Positions 13,644 through 22,209 of a stretch of DNA of 32,346 bases are shown piece after piece (positions within the stretch are counted from its first letter, which is position 1; the number at the start of each line of letters is the position of its first letter). The notes under the pieces are model-generated. The model was not told where the DNA came from. It did not search any database and saw only the letters and a list, made by a program, of their open reading frames with translations. Location of the stretch: the NCBI GenBank assembly GCA_949283235.1, contig CASDRY010000135.1:1-32346 (forward strand), given 5' to 3'. Position numbers and translations under genes: made by a program. The DNA comes from an uncultured Spirochaetales bacterium. GTDB taxonomy: Bacteria; Spirochaetota; Spirochaetia; Sphaerochaetales; Sphaerochaetaceae.

Positions 13644-15053
13644 ATGAAGACACTACCGCATAATGATGAAGCTGAGAAAGCCATCCTTGGTGCTCTCCTG
13701 ATGAGGGAGGATGCCTATGATATCGTTTCAGAGGTAATAGATTCAAAGGATTTCTATCAGCCGATGAATGGTGTTATCTACACAGCCATTACGAAGATGA
13801 AGGAATCTTCAAATAGTGCGATAGATTTCATCACGCTTATTGATTTCCTGAAAAAGGAAGGCTCTCTTGATAAAGCTGGCGGAGTTGCTTACATTGCCTC
13901 TCTTACCGAAGCTGTTAATGTCACATCAAATGTTGAGCAGTATGCTCAGATTGTGAAGGAGATGTCTATAAGACGCTCAGTTCTTTCAATGAGCGCGGCT
14001 TTCTCTGAGCAGGCTATGGATGCCACTTCCGATATAAGGGAAGTCCTTGATAAAGGCCAGAGCGAGATGCTTCAGCTTTCACTCACAGGCTCAAGAGGAG
14101 AGACTGATTATTCTATTTCCACCGCTGTAAGTTCCGTTGTTGATAGAATCATAAAGAAGATGGATGGAACCCTTGCAGATGATTCAGTTCCTTCCGGTTT
14201 CGATATCCTCGACAAGTACACCAATGGAGGTTTCAAACCTCAGGACTATATAGTAATTGCTGCTCGTCCTTCCATTGGTAAGACAGCTTTCGGTGTCTCG
14301 ATGATAAGAAACATGATCCGTGATACCGACAGACCTCAGCGAGTTGCATTCTTTTCATTGGAGATGCCCGCAAGCCAGATAACAGAACGTCTTCTCGCGA
14401 ATATCTCACACGTTAATCTGAGAAATATAGCACAGGCAGATCTTTCTGCAGAAGACGCATTTGAACGTGTTATGAATGCTGCTGACATCCTCTTTTCAAA
14501 GGACCTGTATATCATAGATGTTCCTAATATCAAGCTGAATGAGCTGAGAGCAAAGGCTAGGGCCCTGAAGAGGGAGAAGGATATCACTGTGATAATGATA
14601 GATTATATTGGTCTTATCGATCCAGGGCTTGGTCCTCAGACTCCTAGACACGAGGTTATAGCTACTGTATCCAGATCTCTCAAGAGCCTTGCACGTGAGC
14701 TGAAGATACCTATCATAGTTCTCTGCCAGGTTTCTAGGGATAGTGAGGAGAAGGCCCCGATTCTCTCCAATCTCAGGGATTCAGGATCGATTGAGCAGGA
14801 TGCAGATATCGTAATGTTCCTCCATCGAAAGAGAATCCTTTCGGAGGAGGAGAAGCAGAGAAACGCTAAGGACAGTGAAGGCCGTGCTACGCTTCAGGTT
14901 ACAAAGGTCATTGTTGCCAAGCAGAGAAATGGTGAGACTGGAGAATTCAAAGTAGGCTACAATGCAACGACCACATCATTTGAGCAGGTTGTTCAGACTG
15001 CTGATTTCATCGAGCCCACACCTCCTGAGAAACGTGGCTATGAAAAGAAGTAA
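13644..15053 (+). CDS. dnaB: Replicative DNA helicase DnaB
   Basis: A 469-residue hexameric helicase of the replication fork. The N-terminal domain (about 1-130) starts LPHNDEAEKAILGALL. The RecA-like core has Walker A RPSIGKTAFG near 208-217, FFSLEMPASQ, Walker B VIMIDYIGLI, and the C-terminal DSGSIEQDADIVMFLHR motif. Length is normal and no intein is present. The GGAG site precedes the ATG. It lies behind the rplI terminator but has its own extended -10. Its last 16 bp overlap the end of convergent rseP. Confidence 0.97.
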   Translation: MKTLPHNDEAEKAILGALLMREDAYDIVSEVIDSKDFYQPMNGVIYTAITKMKESSNSAIDFITLIDFLKKEGSLDKAGGVAYIASLTEAVNVTSNVEQYAQIVKEMSIRRSVLSMSAAFSEQAMDATSDIREVLDKGQSEMLQLSLTGSRGETDYSISTAVSSVVDRIIKKMDGTLADDSVPSGFDILDKYTNGGFKPQDYIVIAARPSIGKTAFGVSMIRNMIRDTDRPQRVAFFSLEMPASQITERLLANISHVNLRNIAQADLSAEDAFERVMNAADILFSKDLYIIDVPNIKLNELRAKARALKREKDITVIMIDYIGLIDPGLGPQTPRHEVIATVSRSLKSLARELKIPIIVLCQVSRDSEEKAPILSNLRDSGSIEQDADIVMFLHRKRILSEEEKQRNAKDSEGRATLQVTKVIVAKQRNGETGEFKVGYNATTTSFEQVVQTADFIEPTPPEKRGYEKK

Positions 15054-16351
15054 GCTTTGATATCCAGCGAATACATCATGATTATGATCACAAGGGCAAG
15101 CGCCATCCCTATTATCTGAAGAATCACATATGAGCGAGGGGAGAGAGCCTTGCCTTTTATCATCTCTATGATATTTATAAGCATCTGACCGCCATCGAAA
15201 GTCGGGATAGGAAGTATGTTTCCTATTGCTATCGAGAGCGAGACCATAGCAAGCAGCAGGAAGGCTGTTCTTATACCGCTGGAGCCGCTCTCTGAGAATG
15301 CTAGGTATGTTATGTTTCCAATGCTCTCTGCCGCCTTTACAGGGCCTGTGATAACCTCCATCGCTTCTTCCAGATGAAATGTGATGAGCGCTCCAAGTGC
15401 TTTCAGTGCAGAAAGCCCCATCTCCAGAGCCCTTTCAGTTCCATATCGGAAAGGATGCTCTGACTCGCTGCTTTTCCTTATCCCGCTTTCCCATGCGAAA
15501 GGCAGCGCTCCGTCTTCGATTCTCCTTTCAAGCCTTTCTCCATTCCTTTCAATGGTAAGATTGAGTACTTTGTCATCGATGGAATAGAGATCAAGTGTAT
15601 ATTCTGTGTTTCTGCCATTTGCTTCTATGATTCTGTCCCCTGGAAGGAAAGCTTCGGAAAGCGATCTTCCGACAACAGCTTCCTGCAGATTGGTTATTCC
15701 ATACGCATAACCTGTATCTGTCGCTGCAGGAATGAGGACAACATCCATTTCCTTTCCATCTCGGAGAATCCTCACAGGAATATCCTCTCCGCTATGTGCT
15801 TTTATAAAATACTCGGCATCCTGCCAGTCTGGAAAGCTGTGTGTTCCTGAAGAGAGAAGGATATCTCCTTTATTGATTGCGTCCTGCTTGATTGCGCTCC
15901 CGAATAAGCTCTCATACTCGGAAATAGGAGTAACCACTGCCGGGTCTGATAACCTTTCGACAGGTATCATCGCAGATATTGCAAGCATCAGTATCGCGAT
16001 AGCAAGATTTGTCAGCGGCCCCGCAAGATATATGAGGAATCTTACAGCAGGGGATGTGCCAAAGTATGAGCCCGCCTCAGTTTTCTCCATGCTTTTTGAG
16101 TCATCTTTGAGTGCTTTCATTAAATCAAGGGAGCCATTCATGCGGCAGTAGCCTCCGAATGGAATTGCTGAAAGCCTGTACTCTGTTTTCCTGCCATAGA
16201 AAGAGAAAACCCTTGGACCCATTCCATAAGAAAGAACTTCTACATCAACTTTCAGGAACCTTGCCGCTATGAAGTGTCCCAGTTCATGGAGAAAGATTAT
16301 GAAACCTATCCCTATGAGTCCTATCGCAAGGAAAAGAAGATAGCTCAGCAT
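15038..16351 (-). CDS. rseP: Site-2 zinc metalloprotease RseP (M50B)
   Basis: A 437-residue intramembrane protease that cuts membrane-bound regulators. The first membrane segment carries H22-E23-x-x-H26 (HELGHFIAARF). The last part has IPTFDGGQM, the LDG-type third zinc ligand with F for L, followed by two more membrane segments. The middle region (about 125-270) contains two PDZ-like stretches (KGDILLSSG... and PGDRIIEANG...). It is the last gene of the rpsB operon and overlaps dxr by 7 bp (ATGCTGA). This position after dxr is common. Substrates in this organism, for example an anti-sigma factor, are not visible here. Confidence 0.94.
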   Translation of the reverse strand: MLSYLLFLAIGLIGIGFIIFLHELGHFIAARFLKVDVEVLSYGMGPRVFSFYGRKTEYRLSAIPFGGYCRMNGSLDLMKALKDDSKSMEKTEAGSYFGTSPAVRFLIYLAGPLTNLAIAILMLAISAMIPVERLSDPAVVTPISEYESLFGSAIKQDAINKGDILLSSGTHSFPDWQDAEYFIKAHSGEDIPVRILRDGKEMDVVLIPAATDTGYAYGITNLQEAVVGRSLSEAFLPGDRIIEANGRNTEYTLDLYSIDDKVLNLTIERNGERLERRIEDGALPFAWESGIRKSSESEHPFRYGTERALEMGLSALKALGALITFHLEEAMEVITGPVKAAESIGNITYLAFSESGSSGIRTAFLLLAMVSLSIAIGNILPIPTFDGGQMLINIIEMIKGKALSPRSYVILQIIGMALALVIIIMMYSLDIKAYFFS

Positions 16352-17424
16352 AATGCTTCAGCCCTTTCTTTGGCGAGATTATCTATCTTTATTATCTCCT
16401 CATAGGATTCTGGCTCTTTTTCGGGAAAAGGAGAGTCCATTACAGTCCTAACGATTCTGGGGATATCATTAAAGTTTATTCTTCCCGCTATGAATGCATT
16501 TACAGCAATTTCATCTGCTCTGCAGTATGCAATCCTGTATCCGCCTCCCTTTCTGAGAGCTTCGTAGGCTATCTCCAGAAGCGGAAATCTTTCCCTGTCC
16601 CAGCCTTCGAAAGTAAGAGTGAGCGAAGATGAGAAGGGAAGTGGTCTTACAATACTTTCCAGTCCATTATTCTCCCCTTTGATCGCAAGTAGTATAGGAA
16701 GAGTCATATCTGGAGGGGATGCGAGCATATAAACAGCACCTTCCTCTGTTTCAATCATAGAGTGAACTATAGATTGCCTGTGTACAGTAACATCTATTTT
16801 CTCTGGGGGAAATGAGAAGAGAAGAGAGGCCTCTATAACCTCAAGTCCTTTATTGGCAAGTGTTGCACTGTCAATAGTAATCTTCTTGCCCATCTTCCAT
16901 GTGGGATGGTGAAGCGCCTCTTCAAGCGTCACGTCTTCAAGATTCTTTCTATCGACAAATGGTCCGCCCGATGCCGTGATTATAAGCTTTCTGGCTTTCT
17001 TGCCTTTGAGAAGATGATAAATAGCACTATGTTCGCTATCAACAGGGATGATCCTGACATTATGCTTCTTTGCAAGGTTCAGCATAAAAGTCCCTCCCAT
17101 TACAACGGATTCCTTGTTAGCAAGAGCAAGATCCTTGCCGCTCTCAATAACAGCTAGCGTTGCTGGAAGACCAGATGCACCGCTTATAGCATTCAGCACT
17201 ATATCTGGATTTGTTTTCACGATGAATTTCTTAATAGCTTCCTGATTTCCCCCATCAAGATAGGAATAGGGCACGGAAAACTCTTCAGCTATTGTTTTCA
17301 GAGAAGGTGAGGAGCATGCGGTTATTCCTGCAACGGAAACATCAGGGCAAAGCCCGGAGCGGATAGCATTCAGCGCTGTCGTCCCTATTGAACCAGTTGC
17401 TCCAAGGATAAGTAAGCGGATCAT
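16345..17424 (-). CDS. dxr: 1-deoxy-D-xylulose 5-phosphate reductoisomerase
   Basis: A 359-residue enzyme (IspC) for the second step of the MEP isoprenoid pathway, NADPH- and metal-dependent. The nucleotide loop is GATGSIG at the N-terminus. NKESVVMGG, the PVDSEHSAI metal-site motif and SGGPF are all present, as is the C-terminal helical domain. It is slightly shorter than the typical 380-400. It overlaps cdsA by 4 bp (ATGA) and rseP by 7 bp. With ispG at the right edge it shows that this organism makes isoprenoids by the MEP route, feeding uppS in the same operon. Confidence 0.96.
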   Translation of the reverse strand: MIRLLILGATGSIGTTALNAIRSGLCPDVSVAGITACSSPSLKTIAEEFSVPYSYLDGGNQEAIKKFIVKTNPDIVLNAISGASGLPATLAVIESGKDLALANKESVVMGGTFMLNLAKKHNVRIIPVDSEHSAIYHLLKGKKARKLIITASGGPFVDRKNLEDVTLEEALHHPTWKMGKKITIDSATLANKGLEVIEASLLFSFPPEKIDVTVHRQSIVHSMIETEEGAVYMLASPPDMTLPILLAIKGENNGLESIVRPLPFSSSLTLTFEGWDRERFPLLEIAYEALRKGGGYRIAYCRADEIAVNAFIAGRINFNDIPRIVRTVMDSPFPEKEPESYEEIIKIDNLAKERAEALC

Positions 17425-18263
17425 ACACCTAGTATAACAGTAAGTATTGCGACATATACAGGAGCGGCCATAACGATTGAATCAACTGAATCAAGGATTC
17501 CACCGCGTCCTGGAACTATTGTTCCCGAGTCTTTTACCTCAGCAGACCTCTTAAATGAGGATTCTATTAAATCTCCTGCAGCTGCAAGGGCCGCTGTAAC
17601 TCCACCAAGAAGGAACCCTTCGAAGATGGTGTAAGAGAAGATATCAGGGAAGATGTATGCTGAAAGAAGTCCGAAGATAGCTGGTACAAGGATTCCTCCT
17701 ATGAAACCTGCCACAGATTTATTAGGACTTACTTTTATTATTCCTTTGTTGTTCTTTCCGAATGCGATTCCGAAGAAATAAGCAAAAGTATCGGAACCGA
17801 AAACAAGCAGGAAGAAGAAGAGTATGTACCAGGCCGCGTTATGGATGAAAGCGATTCTTATCACAAATGAAGCAAACAAGCCTGGATAGATTATATTCAG
17901 AACGCTCTTGCTGTTTCTTTCCCATGTATTGTGGAAATTATCCTTTGCTCCTGTAAAGACTTCCATGAAAAGAGTTAGTCCTATGAGGAACATAAGGGTA
18001 TAGAATGTGAGTTCAATATCAGGGAAATATCTGAACTGCACATATTGGGCAAGCGGAAGAAGTACTCCTCCATATGATGTTATAGGAAGCTTCTCCTTGT
18101 CCTTGGATAGAAGAGTGTGCATTTCTATCGACCCAAGAAGCGTGATCAGCATTATGAGAACACAGAATGCAAGATGATCCAGATGTGGAAGAAATACTAC
18201 AATGACAATAAGAAGAGGGATGGCAACAACTGCTGTTAGTATTCTTTGTTTTAGACTTCCCAT
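17421..18263 (-). CDS. cdsA: Phosphatidate cytidylyltransferase
   Basis: A 280-residue polytopic enzyme making CDP-diacylglycerol from phosphatidic acid and CTP. It has about eight membrane segments and the C-terminal signature S-x2-K-R-x3-K-D...PGRGGILDSVDS. I choose ATG 18263 rather than the TTG at 18269 because a GGAGGG, inside the end of uppS, sits 7-8 nt before the ATG but only about 2 nt before the TTG. The gap to uppS is 2 bp and the overlap with dxr 4 bp. Confidence 0.94.
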   Translation of the reverse strand: MGSLKQRILTAVVAIPLLIVIVVFLPHLDHLAFCVLIMLITLLGSIEMHTLLSKDKEKLPITSYGGVLLPLAQYVQFRYFPDIELTFYTLMFLIGLTLFMEVFTGAKDNFHNTWERNSKSVLNIIYPGLFASFVIRIAFIHNAAWYILFFFLLVFGSDTFAYFFGIAFGKNNKGIIKVSPNKSVAGFIGGILVPAIFGLLSAYIFPDIFSYTIFEGFLLGGVTAALAAAGDLIESSFKRSAEVKDSGTIVPGRGGILDSVDSIVMAAPVYVAILTVILGV

Positions 18264-18265
18264 TT

Positions 18266-18946
18266 TCAAATCCCTCCGAATCTACGATTTCTTGAATTGA
18301 AATCATTGACTATTGTCTCGATCATTGATTCGTCCCAATCAGGCCAGAGTCTATCATAAAATCCTAATTCTGCATAGTTTGACTGATACAAGAGGAAACC
18401 AGAGAGCCTTTTTTCCCCAGATGACCTCGCAATGAAATCAGGGGAGGGTACTTCTGGGTTATCTAGATAGAGAGAAAGCGTCTTCTCATCAAAGACCTTA
18501 ACTCCTGCTTTTATAGCTCTCTGCACAGCCCTGTCAATTTCGTCTGTGCCGCTGTAGTTTATTGCAAGCTGTAGTGTCAGCTTACTGCATTCAGCTGTAG
18601 CTTCAATTGCTTCATCGATAGCTGAAAGAACATCGTCAGAAAGTCCATCACGGCTTCCGAGATGGAGAATTCTTATTCCTTCTTTTCTTGCTCTTGGAAG
18701 TTCAGCTCTGATTCGAGATGAAAATAGACCCATGAGGTAATCGACTTCCTCTTTGGGCCTTTTCCAGTTCTCTTTCGAGAAGCAATAGAGTGTCAGATAT
18801 GGAATAGAGTGGGAGAGGCAGCCCTTTATGACTTTTATAGCTGCTTTCCCACCCTCGAGGTGTCCGGCAGAGCGTGTGAGCCCTCGTTTTTCAGCCCAAC
18901 GCCCATTGCCGTCCATTATGAGTGCAAGATGCGTTAGCTCTTTCAC
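18266..18946 (-). CDS. uppS: Undecaprenyl diphosphate synthase (cis-prenyltransferase)
   Basis: A 226-residue cis-prenyltransferase producing the C55 carrier lipid of peptidoglycan synthesis. LALIMDGNGRWA holds the catalytic D12, followed by RSAGHLEGG, SKENWKRP, and the C-terminal RSSGEKRLSGFLLYQSNYAEL motif. The start is GTG 18946, which directly follows the frr stop with no gap. It is near the usual 230-250 residues. Confidence 0.96.
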   Translation of the reverse strand: MKELTHLALIMDGNGRWAEKRGLTRSAGHLEGGKAAIKVIKGCLSHSIPYLTLYCFSKENWKRPKEEVDYLMGLFSSRIRAELPRARKEGIRILHLGSRDGLSDDVLSAIDEAIEATAECSKLTLQLAINYSGTDEIDRAVQRAIKAGVKVFDEKTLSLYLDNPEVPSPDFIARSSGEKRLSGFLLYQSNYAELGFYDRLWPDWDESMIETIVNDFNSRNRRFGGI

Positions 18947-19501
18947 TCAGATCTCCATGATCTCTTTCTCCTTCGCTTCGGCAATCTTGCCTACCTCCGC
19001 GATGGAGGAATCTGTGAGTTTCTGGATCTTCTGCTCTCCTTCCTTCTGCTGGTCCTCGCTGATCTCTCCATTCTTCTGGAGCTTCTTCAGCTCTTCCATT
19101 GCATCACGACGGATGTTGCGGATAGCAACGCGAGCATTCTCTGCTGTAGCCTTTGCGTTCTTTGCAAGTTCCTTTCTCCTGTCCTCTGTGAGAGGTGGGA
19201 ATGCAACGCGGATAAGCTTTCCATCATTGTTCGGGTTAAGTCCGAGCTCTGATTTCTGGATAGCCTTCTCGATTGCGGAAAGGACTGACTTGTCCCATGG
19301 CTGGATAACTACAAGCCTTGCCTCGGGTACGCTTATAGAAGCTACCTGAGAAAGGGGAGTCTCAGCTCCGTAGTAATCAACCTTGATCTTGTCGAAAAGC
19401 TGTGCAGAAGCACGACCTGTACGCAGTGAGGCAAATTCCTGGGAAAGTGCCTCAACTGATTTCTTCATTCTTGCACTGCAGTTGTCGATAACCGTCTGCA
19501 T
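18947..19501 (-). CDS. frr: Ribosome recycling factor
   Basis: A 184-residue RRF of standard length, which with EF-G splits the ribosome after termination. The family strings LRTGRASAQLFDKIKVDYYG, SVPEARLVVIQPWD and the three-helix bundle end (EVGKIAEAKEKEIMEI) are intact. TAAGGAGGAG precedes the ATG by 3-5 nt. It lies 9 bp after tsf and abuts uppS directly. Confidence 0.97.
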   Translation of the reverse strand: MQTVIDNCSARMKKSVEALSQEFASLRTGRASAQLFDKIKVDYYGAETPLSQVASISVPEARLVVIQPWDKSVLSAIEKAIQKSELGLNPNNDGKLIRVAFPPLTEDRRKELAKNAKATAENARVAIRNIRRDAMEELKKLQKNGEISEDQQKEGEQKIQKLTDSSIAEVGKIAEAKEKEIMEI

Positions 19502-19510
19502 TGCTCCTCC

Positions 19511-20365
19511 TTAGGCTGAAACGCCAGCCTGATAGACCTCATATGCAGTGATATCAAGGGATGCGCCGTGAGCCTTTCCAGTTTCCTGAAGCATCTGCTT
19601 AACGGACTTTGAATCATCCTTAACATAAGCCTGATCGAGGAAGCAGACTTCCTTGTAGAGCTTGGAAAGCTTTCCTCTTACGATGCCTTCCTTAACCTGA
19701 TCTGGCTTGGAAGCGAGCTTCTCGTCAGACTCAACCTGCTTGCGGAAAATTCCGAGCTGCTCTTCCTCATACTCCTTGCTTACAGCCTTCTCATCAAGGA
19801 ACTGTGGCTTGAATGCTGCTGCGTGGAGTGCGAGGTTGTGTGCAAGCTCCTCAACATCTGCTTCCTTGAAGATCTCTGGCTTGTCGGACTTGAGCATAAC
19901 AAGAACTGCTACAGCTCCATCTCCGTGGATATAGGTTGAAGCATATGCATCTGCTGGTACATCGTATACAACGAACTTAACGAGGTGCATGTTCTCCTTA
20001 ATGATTGCAATGAGAGCATTTACCATCTCTTCAAGCTCTGCGTTGATCTCTGTGTATCCCTTCTCGAGGATTACTGTGCAGAGGTCGTCACCAAGCTTTG
20101 CAAAGTCCTTGTTCTGAGCAACGAAGTCTGTCTCACAGGAAAGGGAGAGGACAACTGCCTTGCCGTTTCCGGTTTTGACGAATACGCGACCATTCTCAGT
20201 AGCTCTATCCTGGCGCTTTGCAACTGCTGCAAGTCCCATCTCCTTGAGGATCTTCTCAGCCTGAGCGAAATCGCCGTTAGCCTCTGTAAGAGCCTTCTTG
20301 CAGTCCATCATTCCTGCTCCGGTTTCATCCCTGAGCTTCTTTACGTCTGCTGCGCTGATTGCCAT
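19511..20365 (-). CDS. tsf: Translation elongation factor Ts
   Basis: A 284-residue EF-Ts, the nucleotide exchange factor of EF-Tu. The UBA-like start AADVKKLRDETGAGMMDCKKAL is typical, as is VVLSLSCETDFVAQNKDF for the core domain. The C-terminal module (KPDQVKEGIVRGKLSKLYKEVCFLDQ) is complete. The Shine-Dalgarno AAGGAG lies 6 nt before the ATG. It is 11 bp downstream of rpsB. Confidence 0.97.
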   Translation of the reverse strand: MAISAADVKKLRDETGAGMMDCKKALTEANGDFAQAEKILKEMGLAAVAKRQDRATENGRVFVKTGNGKAVVLSLSCETDFVAQNKDFAKLGDDLCTVILEKGYTEINAELEEMVNALIAIIKENMHLVKFVVYDVPADAYASTYIHGDGAVAVLVMLKSDKPEIFKEADVEELAHNLALHAAAFKPQFLDEKAVSKEYEEEQLGIFRKQVESDEKLASKPDQVKEGIVRGKLSKLYKEVCFLDQAYVKDDSKSVKQMLQETGKAHGASLDITAYEVYQAGVSA

Positions 20366-20376
20366 ATTCCTTCTCC

Positions 20377-21249
20377 TTAGTTGTTGAAGTATTCATCTTC
20401 CTCATCAGAAGCCTCAGCATCGTCCTTTGCTGCCTCTTCCTCGGAAGGCTCATAGTTTGAATAATCTACAGGCTCATCATCGTTAGCCTCATCCTTGTCC
20501 TCTACTGGACCCTCTTCGATAGCTGCCTCTTCCTCATCGTCGAGTGACTCTACAATCTGGATACCAGCCTCGCTGTCCGCATCGATGATTGCATTTGCGA
20601 TAATCTCTACGAAAAGCGAGATTGCTCTGATAGCATCATCGTTGCCTGGGATAGGGTATGTGATGTCTGTAGGATCGCAGTTTGTATCAACTACTGCGAT
20701 AACAGGGATTCCAAGTCTCTTTGCCTCAGCTACTGCAAGAGCTTCCTTCTTTGTATCGATGATGAAAAGTGCTCCTGGGAGCTCCTTCATATCCTTGATA
20801 CCGCCAAGGTTCTTCTCGAGCTTGTTCTTCTCTTTTGTATAAAGTGCGACTTCCTTCTTTGTAAGTGACTCGAAGGTTCCGTCAGCTTCCATTCTCTCGA
20901 TTTTCTTGAGTTTTGCGATGCTCTTCTTGATAGTTGTGAAGTTTGTGAGCATACCGCCAAGCCAGCGGTTTGAAACATACGGCATTCCGCATCTCTTGGC
21001 TTCTGTCTCGATAGCCTGCTGAGCCTGCTTCTTTGTTCCAACGAAAAGAATCTGCTTGCCGTTCTTTACCTGTGCTCTAACTGCCTCATAAGCCTCAACA
21101 ATACATGCTGATGTCTTCTGAAGGTCGATAATGTGAATTCCGTTTCTCTCTGTGAAGATGAAACGAGCCATTTTCGGATTCCATCTCTTTGTCTGGTGTC
21201 CGAAATGTACGCCTGCTTCCAACAGGCTCTTCATGGTTACTACTGCCAT
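20377..21249 (-). CDS. rpsB: 30S ribosomal protein uS2 with acidic C-terminal tail
   Basis: A 290-residue uS2; the common length is about 240-260. The core starts [22 protein letters not shown] and ends near [13 protein letters not shown] (about 225). Some 60 residues follow that are dominated by E and D (for example [11 protein letters not shown], ending [10 protein letters not shown]), without an RNA-binding character. The Shine-Dalgarno is GGAGG 6-7 nt before the ATG. It is the first gene of the seven-gene operon and has a long leader. Confidence 0.97.
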   Translation of the reverse strand: MAVVTMKSLLEAGVHFGHQTKRWNPKMARFIFTERNGIHIIDLQKTSACIVEAYEAVRAQVKNGKQILFVGTKKQAQQAIETEAKRCGMPYVSNRWLGGMLTNFTTIKKSIAKLKKIERMEADGTFESLTKKEVALYTKEKNKLEKNLGGIKDMKELPGALFIIDTKKEALAVAEAKRLGIPVIAVVDTNCDPTDITYPIPGNDDAIRAISLFVEIIANAIIDADSEAGIQIVESLDDEEEAAIEEGPVEDKDEANDDEPVDYSNYEPSEEEAAKDDAEASDEEDEYFNN

Positions 21250-21265
21250 AGTAATCCTCCATACG

Positions 21266-21333
21266 CTTGACCACTAAGGTCCCCAGCTCTATATCTCACC
21301 CATACGGGCGGAAATTCTGCGATAAACGCAGTC
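21266..21333 (-). promoter_or_regulatory. rpsB leader with two hairpins, candidate uS2 autoregulatory region
   Basis: From a predicted start near 21333 to the rpsB ATG is about 85 nt. It contains hairpin CTGCG-TTTAT-CGCAG (21331-21317) and hairpin GACC-TTAGT-GGTC (21281-21269), the latter ending about 9 nt before the GGAGG. Ribosomal leaders often bind their own product; uS2 control of rpsB is known in proteobacteria. No family model was tested. Confidence 0.35.
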
Positions 21334-21339
21334 TTGGTG

Positions 21340-21368
21340 ACTATCGCACAATATCGAGACTTGTTCAA
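21340..21368 (-). promoter_or_regulatory. Promoter of the rpsB operon
   Basis: On the reverse strand TTGAAC, 17 bp, GATAGT. The boxes match consensus at 4-5 and 4 of 6 bases. Confidence 0.55.
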
Positions 21369-21459
21369 GTACTCATATTGCTGTAACCTTTTCGTAAAAG
21401 TTGTGTTTTAATAATAGATGCAATTTAGATGCGAGCGTAAATCAGTTTTGGAGGGAACA

Positions 21460-22209
21460 ATGGCCAAGCGTCCTATAGCTGCACTTCTTGTAGCTGCAGC
21501 TCTTCTTCTGATTCCGTCATGTGATGCTGAAGCTCTCTTGAGGGGTTTCGGAACAAACGTCCTTGGTGGAGTTGATACGGAGAATACGGTTAATCAGGTA
21601 AATGAACAAGTTGATTTGATTCTTGAGAGCGGGTTCGGTAACCCTGAGTCATATGATGCACTTGTCAACGCTGTGGTCACGGCCTCGAGAAATCCTGACA
21701 CGGAAAAGAAGATGCTTGATTCTCTGAAAGCAGATCTTGCTGAGGAATCTCTTCCAGATCTCAAGAATCAGGTTGATTCATTTATTGATGAGGTTGAGAG
21801 AAGCTTTAATATTACTATTGGTGATATAGAATCCGGCAGCCTTGATGATATAAAGGGGAATATCCAGTCTTCCGATATCCCTGATGGATTGAAGCCGGTT
21901 GTCTCAACAGCTATAGATGATGCTTCAAAGCTTCTGAAGGGTATAAATGATCCCGATTCAAGTTACAAGCCGACAAAAGGCGATGTAATCGTTCTCCATG
22001 CTGCAAGTAACCTTATTACAGAGCTTTCTGAAATGACAGGTTCAAGCGGGGAAATCGAGAGTATCATCGAAACTGCAAATGGCTCGCTGAAGCTTTTCAA
22101 TACAATTAAGTCCTCGACAGTATTCAGCAATATTGATCTCAATACTGTGATTGATGCGCTGCTTGCGGAGATGAATCAGCCATCAGAAGGTGAGGAGGGA
22201 GCGGTATGA
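21460..22209 (+). CDS. Lipoprotein of unknown function, paired with a beta-barrel gene
   Basis: The chosen start, ATG 21460, gives 249 residues and follows a GGAGGG by 5 nt; the frame opens 14 codons earlier without a site. The signal peptide is MAKRPIAALLVAAALLLIPSC with Cys21. The lipobox IPSC is loose but fits spirochaetal lipoproteins. The mature part is mostly helical, acidic, and rich in N, D and S, with Asn/Asp-bounded repeats of heptad-like pattern (EKKMLDSLKADLAEESLPDL). I recognise no family. Its stop overlaps the ATG of the next gene by 4 bp, so the two proteins are made together and may act together in the outer membrane. Confidence 0.78.
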   Translation: MAKRPIAALLVAAALLLIPSCDAEALLRGFGTNVLGGVDTENTVNQVNEQVDLILESGFGNPESYDALVNAVVTASRNPDTEKKMLDSLKADLAEESLPDLKNQVDSFIDEVERSFNITIGDIESGSLDDIKGNIQSSDIPDGLKPVVSTAIDDASKLLKGINDPDSSYKPTKGDVIVLHAASNLITELSEMTGSSGEIESIIETANGSLKLFNTIKSSTVFSNIDLNTVIDALLAEMNQPSEGEEGAV

